A DNA stretch of 7,080 nt from Paludibacteraceae bacterium (lineage in GTDB: Bacteria; Bacteroidota; Bacteroidia; Bacteroidales; Paludibacteraceae), in contig CANFFA010000120.1 in NCBI GenBank assembly GCA_947445425.1, positions 1 to 7,080 on the forward strand, read 5' to 3'. The translations under genes and the position numbers were made by a program. The notes beneath the pieces are model-generated. The model searched no databases. It was not told where the DNA came from and was given only the letters and a program-made list of their open reading frames with translations. Positions 1 through 5,488 of this stretch are shown here, piece by piece. Position 1 is the first letter of the stretch, and each line of letters starts with the position of its first letter.

Positions 1-844
1 AGCGTTCATCGTCATCCTGTATTTGAGCAAAAAGAGAATAAGTGCTTCCAACAAGAATGGCCTGAAAGCTGAAGTTAAAGGTCTCACTTAGCTTATTTGC
101 TTGTGAATAATACCCAACTTGTTTAATCGGATAGTACCGACTCAAAAGAAGGACATATAAATTGTTGAAGAGTACGTTTAGAATAGAAGTTCCCAGCAAA
201 TGAATGGTGAACTTCCAAAATTCACGAATGACTTTGAAAGAAAAGATGGCTTTGGGTTTCCATTTTACAAATAAATGAAAGAAAATCATTCTGAAAAAAT
301 GATACAATACTTGTTGTGCTACCAATGCCCAGACTCCGAAATGTAGTATCGCAAGCGTTGCCCCAAAAATACCACTAACGATAGTAGATATTAAATTTAC
401 CTTGGCAATTGTTTTGTAATCTAGTATTTTAGATGCTTTTATAAATGGAATTAGATAAAGGGCATTGAAAAGTATGGCTAGAAAAATAACCCTTCCAATG
501 AATACTAATTGTGGTTGGTTGAAGAAGTCAGCAATTGCCGGTGCGGAGAAAAAAAGGATGGTGTAGAGTAGGAGAGAGGTGAAGATATTAAAGTAGAAAA
601 TTGTATTGTAGTCAGTTTCATTGGCATCTTTCTTACGTACCAGTGCAAGTCCAAAGCCACTTTCTACAAGTACGAATGATAAGGCAGAAAATACCATTAC
701 CATTCCAATAAGCCCAAAATCGGCAGGGGTAAGCAGTCGGGCTAGCACTAAGCCTATTAGAAACTGAACAGCTTGTTGTCCAAAACGGTCGATGGAGCTC
801 CATGCCAAAGCACCCATCATTTTCTCCTTTAAGTTATCACCCAT
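1..844 (-). CDS. WzxC-type polysaccharide/lipopolysaccharide flippase, N-terminal part (runs off left edge)
   Basis: This is an inner-membrane transporter of the MOP superfamily (polysaccharide synthesis/Wzx branch), which moves lipid-linked oligosaccharides to the periplasmic face for surface polysaccharide assembly. The reading frame is open for 281 codons from ATG 842-844 to the window edge; the family is usually about 480 residues, so a little over half is visible. The signature is near the N-terminus: W15-S-S-I-D-R-F, then LARLLTPADFG at 34-44, followed by alternating hydrophobic segments (about 18-38, 43-63, 80-100, 105-125, 135-160, 165-185). A conserved YYSQANKLSE segment lies at about 245-254. 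Two further in-frame ATGs (M9, M10) follow an AAGGAG stretch, so translation could start there, but the family's usual N-terminal length favours M1. The gene lies 85 bp downstream of leuS with a palindrome between, and no -7 box was found for it. The family call is firm; the sugar substrate cannot be told. Confidence 0.9.
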   Translation of the reverse strand, partial: MGDNLKEKMMGALAWSSIDRFGQQAVQFLIGLVLARLLTPADFGLIGMVMVFSALSFVLVESGFGLALVRKKDANETDYNTIFYFNIFTSLLLYTILFFSAPAIADFFNQPQLVFIGRVIFLAILFNALYLIPFIKASKILDYKTIAKVNLISTIVSGIFGATLAILHFGVWALVAQQVLYHFFRMIFFHLFVKWKPKAIFSFKVIREFWKFTIHLLGTSILNVLFNNLYVLLLSRYYPIKQVGYYSQANKLSETFNFSFQAILVGSTYSLFAQIQDDDER

Positions 845-853
845 CTTTTATTT

Positions 854-925
854 ATTCATAATTAAAAATTAAAAATTCACAATGCAAAAGGTTTATTTTT
901 GCATTGTGAATTTTGTGTTATGAAT
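854..925. repeat. Compound palindrome filling the leuS-flippase gap
   Basis: Two nested inverted repeats share one centre. The inner pair is an 18-bp perfect stem (872-889 with 897-914, loop 890-896). The outer pair is ATTCATAA (854-861) with TTATGAAT (918-925). Between the outer and inner arms lie 10 nt on the left and only 3 nt on the right. The element begins 9 bp outside the flippase start codon and ends 4 bp before the leuS stop codon. It could be a terminator that grew by duplication, or a copy of a dispersed palindromic intergenic repeat; one window cannot separate these. Confidence 0.75.
864..914 (-). terminator. leuS: Probable intrinsic terminator downstream of leuS
   Basis: Read on the minus strand, the leuS stop codon is followed 15 nt later by a perfect 18-bp stem with a 7-nt loop, and then by T-rich sequence (TTTTTAATTTTTAATT, counting the end of the right arm). 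The stem is AT-rich, with four G/C pairs around CACAATGC, but its length should make it stable. The position between two genes on the same strand suggests it ends or attenuates leuS transcription before the flippase gene. On the plus strand the tail is much less T-rich, so minus-strand use is favoured. Confidence 0.6.
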
Positions 926-929
926 TGTT

Positions 930-3686
930 CTACAGAACTATATTCACAATTTTTCCTGGAACGACAATAATCTTTTTAGGAGTTTTGCCTTCCAAATGTT
1001 TTGCCGTTTGGTCATTTGCTAAAGCTACTTTTTCAACCTCCTCTTTGCTCATATCCGCTGGTAATTCTAAGGTGAAACGAACTTTCCCATTAAAGGATAT
1101 CGGATAGTTAAAGGCAGATTCTTTAAGAAAGTCTTCATTGCAAATAGGGAAACTTTCATCACAAACTGTTTCAGTATTACCCAAGGCTTGATACAATTCT
1201 TCTGCAATGTGTGGTGCAAAAGGTGCCAATAAGATCACCAAAGGTTCCAAAATCTCCTTCTTATTACACTTGAGGGCAAACAGTTCATTCACGCAAATCA
1301 TGAAGGCAGATACTGAAGTGTTGAAAGAGAAATTCTCAATGTCAAAAGTGATTTTTTTGATGGTCTTGTGTAGGATTTTTAACTCTTCTGCACTTGCTTT
1401 CTCATCGTTAATCAAGAAGTTCTCCTCTTTATAGAATAAACTCCACAAACGTTTTAGGAAACGGTGTACACCATCAATTCCATTGGTATCCCAAGGTTTA
1501 GATTGCTCCAAAGGTCCGAGGAACATTTCGTACAAACGCAAAGTATCTGCTCCGTATTTCTCAACAATGACATCAGGATTTACAACATTGTACATCGATT
1601 TAGACATTTTCTCTACCGCCCATCCGCAGATGTATTTACCATCTTCTAAAATGAATTCAGCATTTTTGTACTCTGGCAGCCAGTTTTTAAATGCATCTGT
1701 GTCTAAAATATCATTCGAAACAATATTAACATCCACATGTAAGGTGGTTGTTTCATACTGATCTTTTAAGTTCAAGGATACAAAAGTATTCGAGTTTTTA
1801 ATACGATAGATAAAGTTGCTACGTCCTTGAATCATACCTTGATTCACAAGTTTCTTAAAAGGCTCATCTTCACAAATAATACCCAAGTCGAAAAGAAATT
1901 TATTCCAAAAACGACTGTAAACTAGATGTCCAGTAGCATGTTCCGTTCCCCCAATGTACAAATCAACGTTGCGCCAGTAGTCATTGGCTTCAAGACTTAC
2001 CAAAGCATTTTCGTTCTTTGGATCCATATAGCGCAAATAATAGGCAGAAGATCCTGCAAAACCAGGCATGGTGCAAAATTCAATAGGATAACCTTCATCT
2101 GTTTTCCAGTTATCGGCACGTGCCAAAGGCGGTTCACCCTTTTCTGTAGGTAGGAATTTATCGATTGAAGGTAATTCTAAAGGTAATTTGCTTTCGTCTA
2201 GCATATAAGGCAATCCCTCTTTGTAATAAAGCGGAAAAGGTTCTCCCCAGTAACGTTGGCGACTGAAAATCGCATCGCGCAAGCGGAAGTTAACTTTTAC
2301 ATTACCGATCTCTTTTTCGGTAATATATTCTTTAGTTTTCGCAATAGCCTCTTTTACAGTAAGTCCATTAAGGAATCCAGAGTTTATTAAAACTCCTTCC
2401 TTTGCATCAAAGCTATCTTTGCTTACGTCACAACCTTCAATCAAAGGGATAATTGGCAAGTCAAAATGTTTAGCAAAAGCATAATCACGACTGTCATGTG
2501 CCGGAACTGCCATGATGGCCCCCGTTCCATAACCAGCTAACACATAATCGCTAATCCAAACCGGTATTTCGTTTCCACTTACAGGATTGATCGCGTAGGA
2601 TCCAGAGAAAACCCCAGTTACACGTCTGTCTGCTTGGCGCTCACGTTCTGTACGCTTCTTTGTTGCAGCAATATAATTGGCAACTTCAGCTTCTTGTTCA
2701 GTTGTAGTCAATTGTTTTACAATATCACTCTCAGGTGCTAGAACCATAAAACTTACTCCGTAAATTGTATCTGCACGAGTGGTAAATACTTCAATCGGAA
2801 GTTCTTTACCTTTTATGCGGAATGTCATTTCGGCTCCTTCTGATCGCCCTATCCAGTTTTTTTGTGTTTCTTTTAATGAATCTGTCCAGTCAACGGTGCC
2901 TAAACCATCTAATAATCTCTGCGCATAAGCAGAAACACGTAAGCTCCATTGACGCATCACCTTTTGTTCTACTGGGTGACCACCACGGACAGAAAGCCCT
3001 TCGCTCACTTCATCGTTAGCCAGTACTGTACCCAAATCTGCACACCAATTTACTTTTAAATCAGCAAGATATGCAATGCGATAGTTTAATAGTATCTCTT
3101 GTTGTTCTCTTTCCGATTTATCATTCCACTCTTGTGCTGTGAAATTTAATTCTTCTGTAACACTCGCTTTGATTCCGTCTGTTCCTTTAGTTTTAAACCA
3201 ATCAACCAAAGATGTAATGGTCTCAGCTTTTTGGTTTTTGATGTTGAAGTAATAATTAAACATTTGAATGAATGCCCATTGCGTCCATTTGTAAAAATCA
3301 GGTTCACAAGTGCGGATTTCTCGGCTCCAATCATAGCTAAAACCAATTTTATCCAATTGCTCGCGGTAACGTGCAATGTTCTTTTTTGTGGTAATTTCCG
3401 GATGCTGACCCGTTTGAATGGCATATTGCTCTGCAGGTAGTCCGTAAGCATCATAACCCATTGGATGCAATACATTAAAACCTTTTAGACGTTTATAGCG
3501 GCTGTAAATATCGGATGCAATATAGCCCAGAGGATGCCCAACATGTAGACCAGCTCCCGATGGGTATGGGAACATGTCTAATACGTAAAATTTTGGTTTG
3601 TTTTTGTCAATATCTGTTTTATAGGTATTGTTGTTTTTCCAAAAAGAGTGCCATTTTTGTTCTATTTGACCGAAATTGTATTCCAT
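930..3686 (-). CDS. leuS: Leucyl-tRNA synthetase (class I), 918 aa
   Basis: This cytoplasmic enzyme charges tRNA-Leu with leucine using ATP and hydrolyses mischarged tRNA. Visible motifs, numbered from the chosen start: the HIGH signature as HVGH at 48-51; the CP1 editing domain with FTTRADT at 301-307 and [10 protein letters not shown] at 392-401, whose last Asp matches the editing-site Asp of the family; [11 protein letters not shown] at 475-485; [11 protein letters not shown] at 577-587; KMSKS at 693-697; and the anticodon-binding and C-terminal tRNA-binding regions to 918. It is longer than E. coli LeuRS (860 aa), partly from about 60 extra residues at about 146-205 before VNWC. The usual zinc-knuckle cysteines after that point are missing (RGGHPVEQK instead). 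The frame stays open 28 codons upstream to ATG 3770, but those residues do not resemble a LeuRS N-terminus and a -7 promoter box lies inside them, so [12 protein letters not shown] is taken as the start. The stop is TAG. It is divergent from rex. Confidence 0.97.
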   Translation of the reverse strand: MEYNFGQIEQKWHSFWKNNNTYKTDIDKNKPKFYVLDMFPYPSGAGLHVGHPLGYIASDIYSRYKRLKGFNVLHPMGYDAYGLPAEQYAIQTGQHPEITTKKNIARYREQLDKIGFSYDWSREIRTCEPDFYKWTQWAFIQMFNYYFNIKNQKAETITSLVDWFKTKGTDGIKASVTEELNFTAQEWNDKSEREQQEILLNYRIAYLADLKVNWCADLGTVLANDEVSEGLSVRGGHPVEQKVMRQWSLRVSAYAQRLLDGLGTVDWTDSLKETQKNWIGRSEGAEMTFRIKGKELPIEVFTTRADTIYGVSFMVLAPESDIVKQLTTTEQEAEVANYIAATKKRTERERQADRRVTGVFSGSYAINPVSGNEIPVWISDYVLAGYGTGAIMAVPAHDSRDYAFAKHFDLPIIPLIEGCDVSKDSFDAKEGVLINSGFLNGLTVKEAIAKTKEYITEKEIGNVKVNFRLRDAIFSRQRYWGEPFPLYYKEGLPYMLDESKLPLELPSIDKFLPTEKGEPPLARADNWKTDEGYPIEFCTMPGFAGSSAYYLRYMDPKNENALVSLEANDYWRNVDLYIGGTEHATGHLVYSRFWNKFLFDLGIICEDEPFKKLVNQGMIQGRSNFIYRIKNSNTFVSLNLKDQYETTTLHVDVNIVSNDILDTDAFKNWLPEYKNAEFILEDGKYICGWAVEKMSKSMYNVVNPDVIVEKYGADTLRLYEMFLGPLEQSKPWDTNGIDGVHRFLKRLWSLFYKEENFLINDEKASAEELKILHKTIKKITFDIENFSFNTSVSAFMICVNELFALKCNKKEILEPLVILLAPFAPHIAEELYQALGNTETVCDESFPICNEDFLKESAFNYPISFNGKVRFTLELPADMSKEEVEKVALANDQTAKHLEGKTPKKIIVVPGKIVNIVL

Positions 3687-3751
3687 ACTATATGTTTTTG
3701 AATGTGTAAGTTGTTGATTTTGTGCGTTTTTTAGTTTTGTTGATTGGTTCG

Positions 3752-3759
3752 CAAAGTTA
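3752..3759 (-). promoter_or_regulatory. leuS: Bacteroidota-type -7 box of leuS (TAACTTTG)
   Basis: TAACTTTG on the minus strand matches the TAnnTTTG -7 element used by the primary sigma factor of Bacteroidota. It lies 65 bp upstream of the chosen leuS ATG, implying a leader of roughly 60 nt. No clear TTTG (-33) element is present about 19-21 bp further upstream. Since transcripts from here would begin downstream of ATG 3770, the box also argues against the 28-residue longer LeuRS. Confidence 0.6.
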
Positions 3760-3816
3760 ATCATTTTCAATGAATAATGGGGTCGAGCTTTTATTTAATA
3801 GACCATTTCATGTTTT

Positions 3817-3847
3817 TTCTTTTCAATGCTTAACTGTTTGAAAAAAA
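3817..3847. repeat. Inverted repeat just upstream of the rex -7 box
   Basis: TTTTCAA (3820-3826) is repeated inverted as TTGAAAA (3838-3844) around an 11-nt spacer. The symmetry resumes for two more pairs on each side after one mismatch. It ends 4 bp before the rex -7 box, a position where a bound regulator would cover the promoter. The half-sites do not match the TTGTGAA-N-TTCACAA pattern known for Rex, so the binding protein, if any, is unknown. AT-rich sequence gives such symmetry by chance fairly often. Confidence 0.35.
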
Positions 3848-3851
3848 TGCC

Positions 3852-3859
3852 TATTTTTG
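3852..3859 (+). promoter_or_regulatory. rex: Bacteroidota-type -7 box of rex (TATTTTTG)
   Basis: TATTTTTG fits TAnnTTTG and lies 28 bp before the rex ATG, implying a short leader of about 20-25 nt. A TTTG at 3837-3840 is only 11 bp upstream, too close to act as a normal -33 element. The leader is AT-rich and has no Shine-Dalgarno sequence, as is usual in this phylum. Confidence 0.55.
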
Positions 3860-3887
3860 TAAGTTATTTTATTTAATTAGATTTTAA

Positions 3888-4580
3888 ATGACTCATTCAC
3901 ACCCTACAATAGAATTTAAAGTGCCAGAACCAACCTTGAGGCGATTGCCCTGGTATTTGGCTTATGCTCAATTGGTTCTAAAGTCCGGTGAACTCTATTT
4001 GTCATCGACGCAGATAGCAAAAAATATTGCAGTTGATGCTTCTATGGTGGCCAAAGATTTATCTTATGTGAGTATTTCTGGACGTACGCGTGTGGGATAT
4101 GATGTGGCAGAATTGGTAGGTATACTTGAATCTTTTCTTGGATTTACCAATTCTCACAAGGCTTTTCTTTTTGGTGTAGGTAGCTTGGGCGGTGCTTTGT
4201 TGCATGATGATGGATTGGGGCAGTTTGGATTGGAAATCGTTGCAGGGTTTGATGTGAAATATGAATTGGCTGGAACCAGTATTCATAGGGTTCCTATTCA
4301 TCATTTGGATAGATTTGTGGAACTACAATACCAAACTGGAATAAATATTGGTGTTCTTACCGTTCCTGTTGATAAAGCCCAAAGAGTTGCTGAGATAATG
4401 ATAGCCGGTGGAATTCAGGCTATTTGGAATTTTACCCCTTTTCGTATTAGAGTTCCTGACAATGTAGTAGTTCAGAATACTTCCATTTACGCTCATTTAG
4501 CGGTAATGTTCAATCGATTAAACGCGATCAAAGAGGATGAAAGGGCACGTATCAATATGCCCAATAGCGATTTGATTTAG
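3888..4580 (+). CDS. rex: Redox-sensing transcriptional repressor Rex, 230 aa
   Basis: Rex is a cytoplasmic homodimer that senses the NADH/NAD+ ratio and releases DNA when NADH rises, derepressing respiratory and fermentative genes. The N-terminal winged helix spans about residues 14-85: VPEPTLRRLPWYLAYAQLVL, then STQIAKNIAVDASMVAKDLSY, then SGRTRVGYDV at 64-73. A Rossmann domain follows with GVGSLG at 96-101 and Asp122 (GFDV) at the end of the second strand, where an acidic residue contacts NAD ribose. VLTVP (156-160) and IWNFTPFRIRVPDNVVVQNTSIYAHLA (179-205) are typical of the family; the last helix is normally domain-swapped in the dimer. Family members are usually about 205-215 aa; here about 20 extra polar residues follow the swapped helix. 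In the recognition helix the familiar V-R-K-D is V-A-K-D (Ala55). The gene is divergent from leuS and has its own -7 box. Identification is very secure; the target genes are not visible. Confidence 0.95.
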   Translation: MTHSHPTIEFKVPEPTLRRLPWYLAYAQLVLKSGELYLSSTQIAKNIAVDASMVAKDLSYVSISGRTRVGYDVAELVGILESFLGFTNSHKAFLFGVGSLGGALLHDDGLGQFGLEIVAGFDVKYELAGTSIHRVPIHHLDRFVELQYQTGINIGVLTVPVDKAQRVAEIMIAGGIQAIWNFTPFRIRVPDNVVVQNTSIYAHLAVMFNRLNAIKEDERARINMPNSDLI

Positions 4581-4599
4581 AAGCTCATGAAAAGCTTTT
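4579..4599 (+). terminator. Weak hairpin at the end of rex
   Basis: AGAAGCT (4579-4585) can pair with AGCTTTT (4593-4599) through seven pairs, one of them G-U, around a 7-nt loop. The stem starts within the rex stop codon and its right arm ends in four T's. It is short and lacks a longer U-tract, so it may only slow transcription or do nothing. Confidence 0.25.
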
Positions 4600-4651
4600 G
4601 AAAAATTTTAAATTCACCAATAGTACAATAAAACCCAGTGTTGAACAATAA

Positions 4652-4691
4652 TTGGTACATTGGCACATTTATAAATTAGCATATTTTACGC
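4652..4691. repeat. Degenerate 8-bp tandem repeat (TTRGYACA-like)
   Basis: Five consecutive octamers start with TT: TTGGTACA, TTGGCACA, TTTATAAA, TTAGCATA, TTTTACGC. The first two differ by one base; later copies drift. From memory, runs of TTAGCACA occur between genes in several Bacteroidota, so this may be a decayed copy of such an intergenic repeat. No gene lies here, and no convincing promoter was found between rex and the FAH gene. Confidence 0.45.
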
Positions 4692-4787
4692 ATGAAACGA
4701 GCATGAATACGAGCATTCACCAAAGACCATGAAAATTGGCATGCGAGTTCCATGCGACAACTAAAAAACAATTATTTACGCATGAAA
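4685..4787 (+). repeat. Direct repeat TTTACGCATGAAA, second copy holding the FAH-family start codon
   Basis: A 13-bp sequence occurs exactly at 4685-4697 and again 90 bp later at 4775-4787. The second copy contains the chosen start codon of the FAH-family gene. A third, partial relative begins at 4728 (CATGAAAATTGGCA), resembling the gene's own first bases (CATGAAAATAATGGCA). CATG or CATT recurs at 4691, 4702, 4714, 4728, 4740 and 4751, with steps of 11, 12, 14, 12 and 11 bp. This looks like local duplication of the gene's start region. Confidence 0.55.
4692..4764 (+). other. Chain of three tiny overlapping ORFs in the leader of the FAH-family gene
   Basis: Three mini-ORFs follow one another: 4692-4706 (MKRA), 4703-4732 (MNTSIHQRP) and 4729-4764 (MKIGMRVPCDN). 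Each stop overlaps the next start as ATGA, the arrangement that allows translational coupling. The third overlaps ATG 4752, which is in frame with the downstream enzyme. No protein family can be assigned and expression is unproven. The recurring CATGA motif alone would produce ATGA overlaps, so chance is a serious alternative. Confidence 0.25.
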
Positions 4788-5393
4788 ATAATGGCAATTG
4801 GGCAAAATTATGCCGACCATAACAAAGAATTACAAAACCAAACTCCCACTGAACCAGTTGTTTTTATGAAACCGGATTCAGCTTTGTTGAAAAATAATAA
4901 GCCTTTCTTTATCCCTGATTTCTCAAATGAAATTCACTACGAAACAGAATTGGTAATCAAATTCAATCGTTTGGGCAAAAATATTGAGCCTCGATTTGCC
5001 CACCGATACTATGCCGAAATAGGCTTGGGAGTTGATTTTACAGCACGTGATTTGCAACGCACCCTCAAAGCCCAAGGAAAACCTTGGGAAATTAGTAAAG
5101 CCTTTGATAATTCTGCAGTGATTGGTGATTTCGTTCCAGTTAATTCCATTGCTGATGTTCAGAACATTGAATTTAGACTCGATTTGAATGGTAAAACTGT
5201 TCAGTCTGGAAATTCTTCCCAAATGATTTTTCCAATCAACGAACTTATTGCCCACATCAGTCGTTATTTTACCATCAAGATTGGTGATTTCTTATTTACT
5301 GGAACACCTGCCGGTGTGGGTGCTGTAGCCATTGGTGATCGCTTAGAAGGTTATGTTTTTGATCAGAAACTGTTCGATTTTTATGTTAAATAA
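4782..5393 (+). CDS. Fumarylacetoacetate hydrolase (FAH) family protein, FAHD1-like, 203 aa
   Basis: This is a small cytoplasmic metal-dependent enzyme of the FAH superfamily. Its nearest characterised type, FAHD1/YcgM, cleaves acylpyruvates or decarboxylates oxaloacetate; older annotations call such proteins 2-hydroxyhepta-2,4-diene-1,7-dioate isomerase. Visible features: MKIMAIGQNYADHNKEL at the N-terminus, EPVVFMKPDSALL (24-36), HYETELV (52-58) with metal ligands Glu54 and Glu56, GVDFTARDLQ (83-92) with ligand Asp85, the catalytic-type lysine at 106 (ISKAFD), and the TGTPAGVG loop (173-180). The ligand set is complete, so the enzyme is probably active, but its substrate cannot be read from sequence. 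The family's N-terminus matches ATG 4782; an in-frame ATG at 4752 would add ten polar residues (MRQLKNNYLR) with no family counterpart. It lies 201 bp after rex and 95 bp before porU on the same strand. Confidence 0.92.
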   Translation: MKIMAIGQNYADHNKELQNQTPTEPVVFMKPDSALLKNNKPFFIPDFSNEIHYETELVIKFNRLGKNIEPRFAHRYYAEIGLGVDFTARDLQRTLKAQGKPWEISKAFDNSAVIGDFVPVNSIADVQNIEFRLDLNGKTVQSGNSSQMIFPINELIAHISRYFTIKIGDFLFTGTPAGVGAVAIGDRLEGYVFDQKLFDFYVK

Positions 5394-5454
5394 CATCTGA
5401 TTTTAGCTCACTCTTAGACAACATTTCTCACCTTTTCTCGTTTTAATTCTACCT

Positions 5455-5462
5455 TATATTTG
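5455..5462 (+). promoter_or_regulatory. porU: Bacteroidota-type -7 box of porU (TATATTTG)
   Basis: TATATTTG matches TAnnTTTG and lies 26 bp before the porU ATG. A clear -33 TTTG is absent at the usual distance. The 95-bp gap (5394-5488) after the FAH-family gene contains no convincing terminator hairpin, so read-through from upstream remains possible. A second -7 box here suggests porU can be transcribed on its own. Confidence 0.5.
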
Positions 5463-5488
5463 ATGAGGCAATCTCAAACCTGTTGATT

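Noticed and set aside
894..901. TATTTTTG on the plus strand, resembling a -7 promoter box
   Set aside because: It lies in the loop and right arm of the palindrome and points into the antisense strand of leuS, with no plus-strand gene downstream.
913..3709. Several open frames of 61-109 codons on both strands across leuS
   Set aside because: All are shadows of the strongly conserved leuS frame; none shows a recognisable domain or its own promoter.
3781..3887. A standard Rex operator (TTGTGAA-N-TTCACAA) controlling rex or leuS
   Set aside because: No such palindrome is present; the only symmetric sequence has TTTTCAA/TTGAAAA half-sites in the opposite arrangement.
4059..4304. 81-codon minus-strand frame inside rex
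   Set aside because: It is antisense to well-conserved Rex residues and resembles no family.
4616..4656. ACCAAT (4616-4621) inverted at ATTGGT (4651-4656) as a possible hairpin
   Set aside because: Six AT-rich pairs around a 29-nt loop would be unstable, and no T-tract follows.
4923..5255. 110-codon minus-strand frame inside the FAH-family gene
   Set aside because: It is antisense to conserved metal-binding and loop motifs, has no promoter and no recognisable product.
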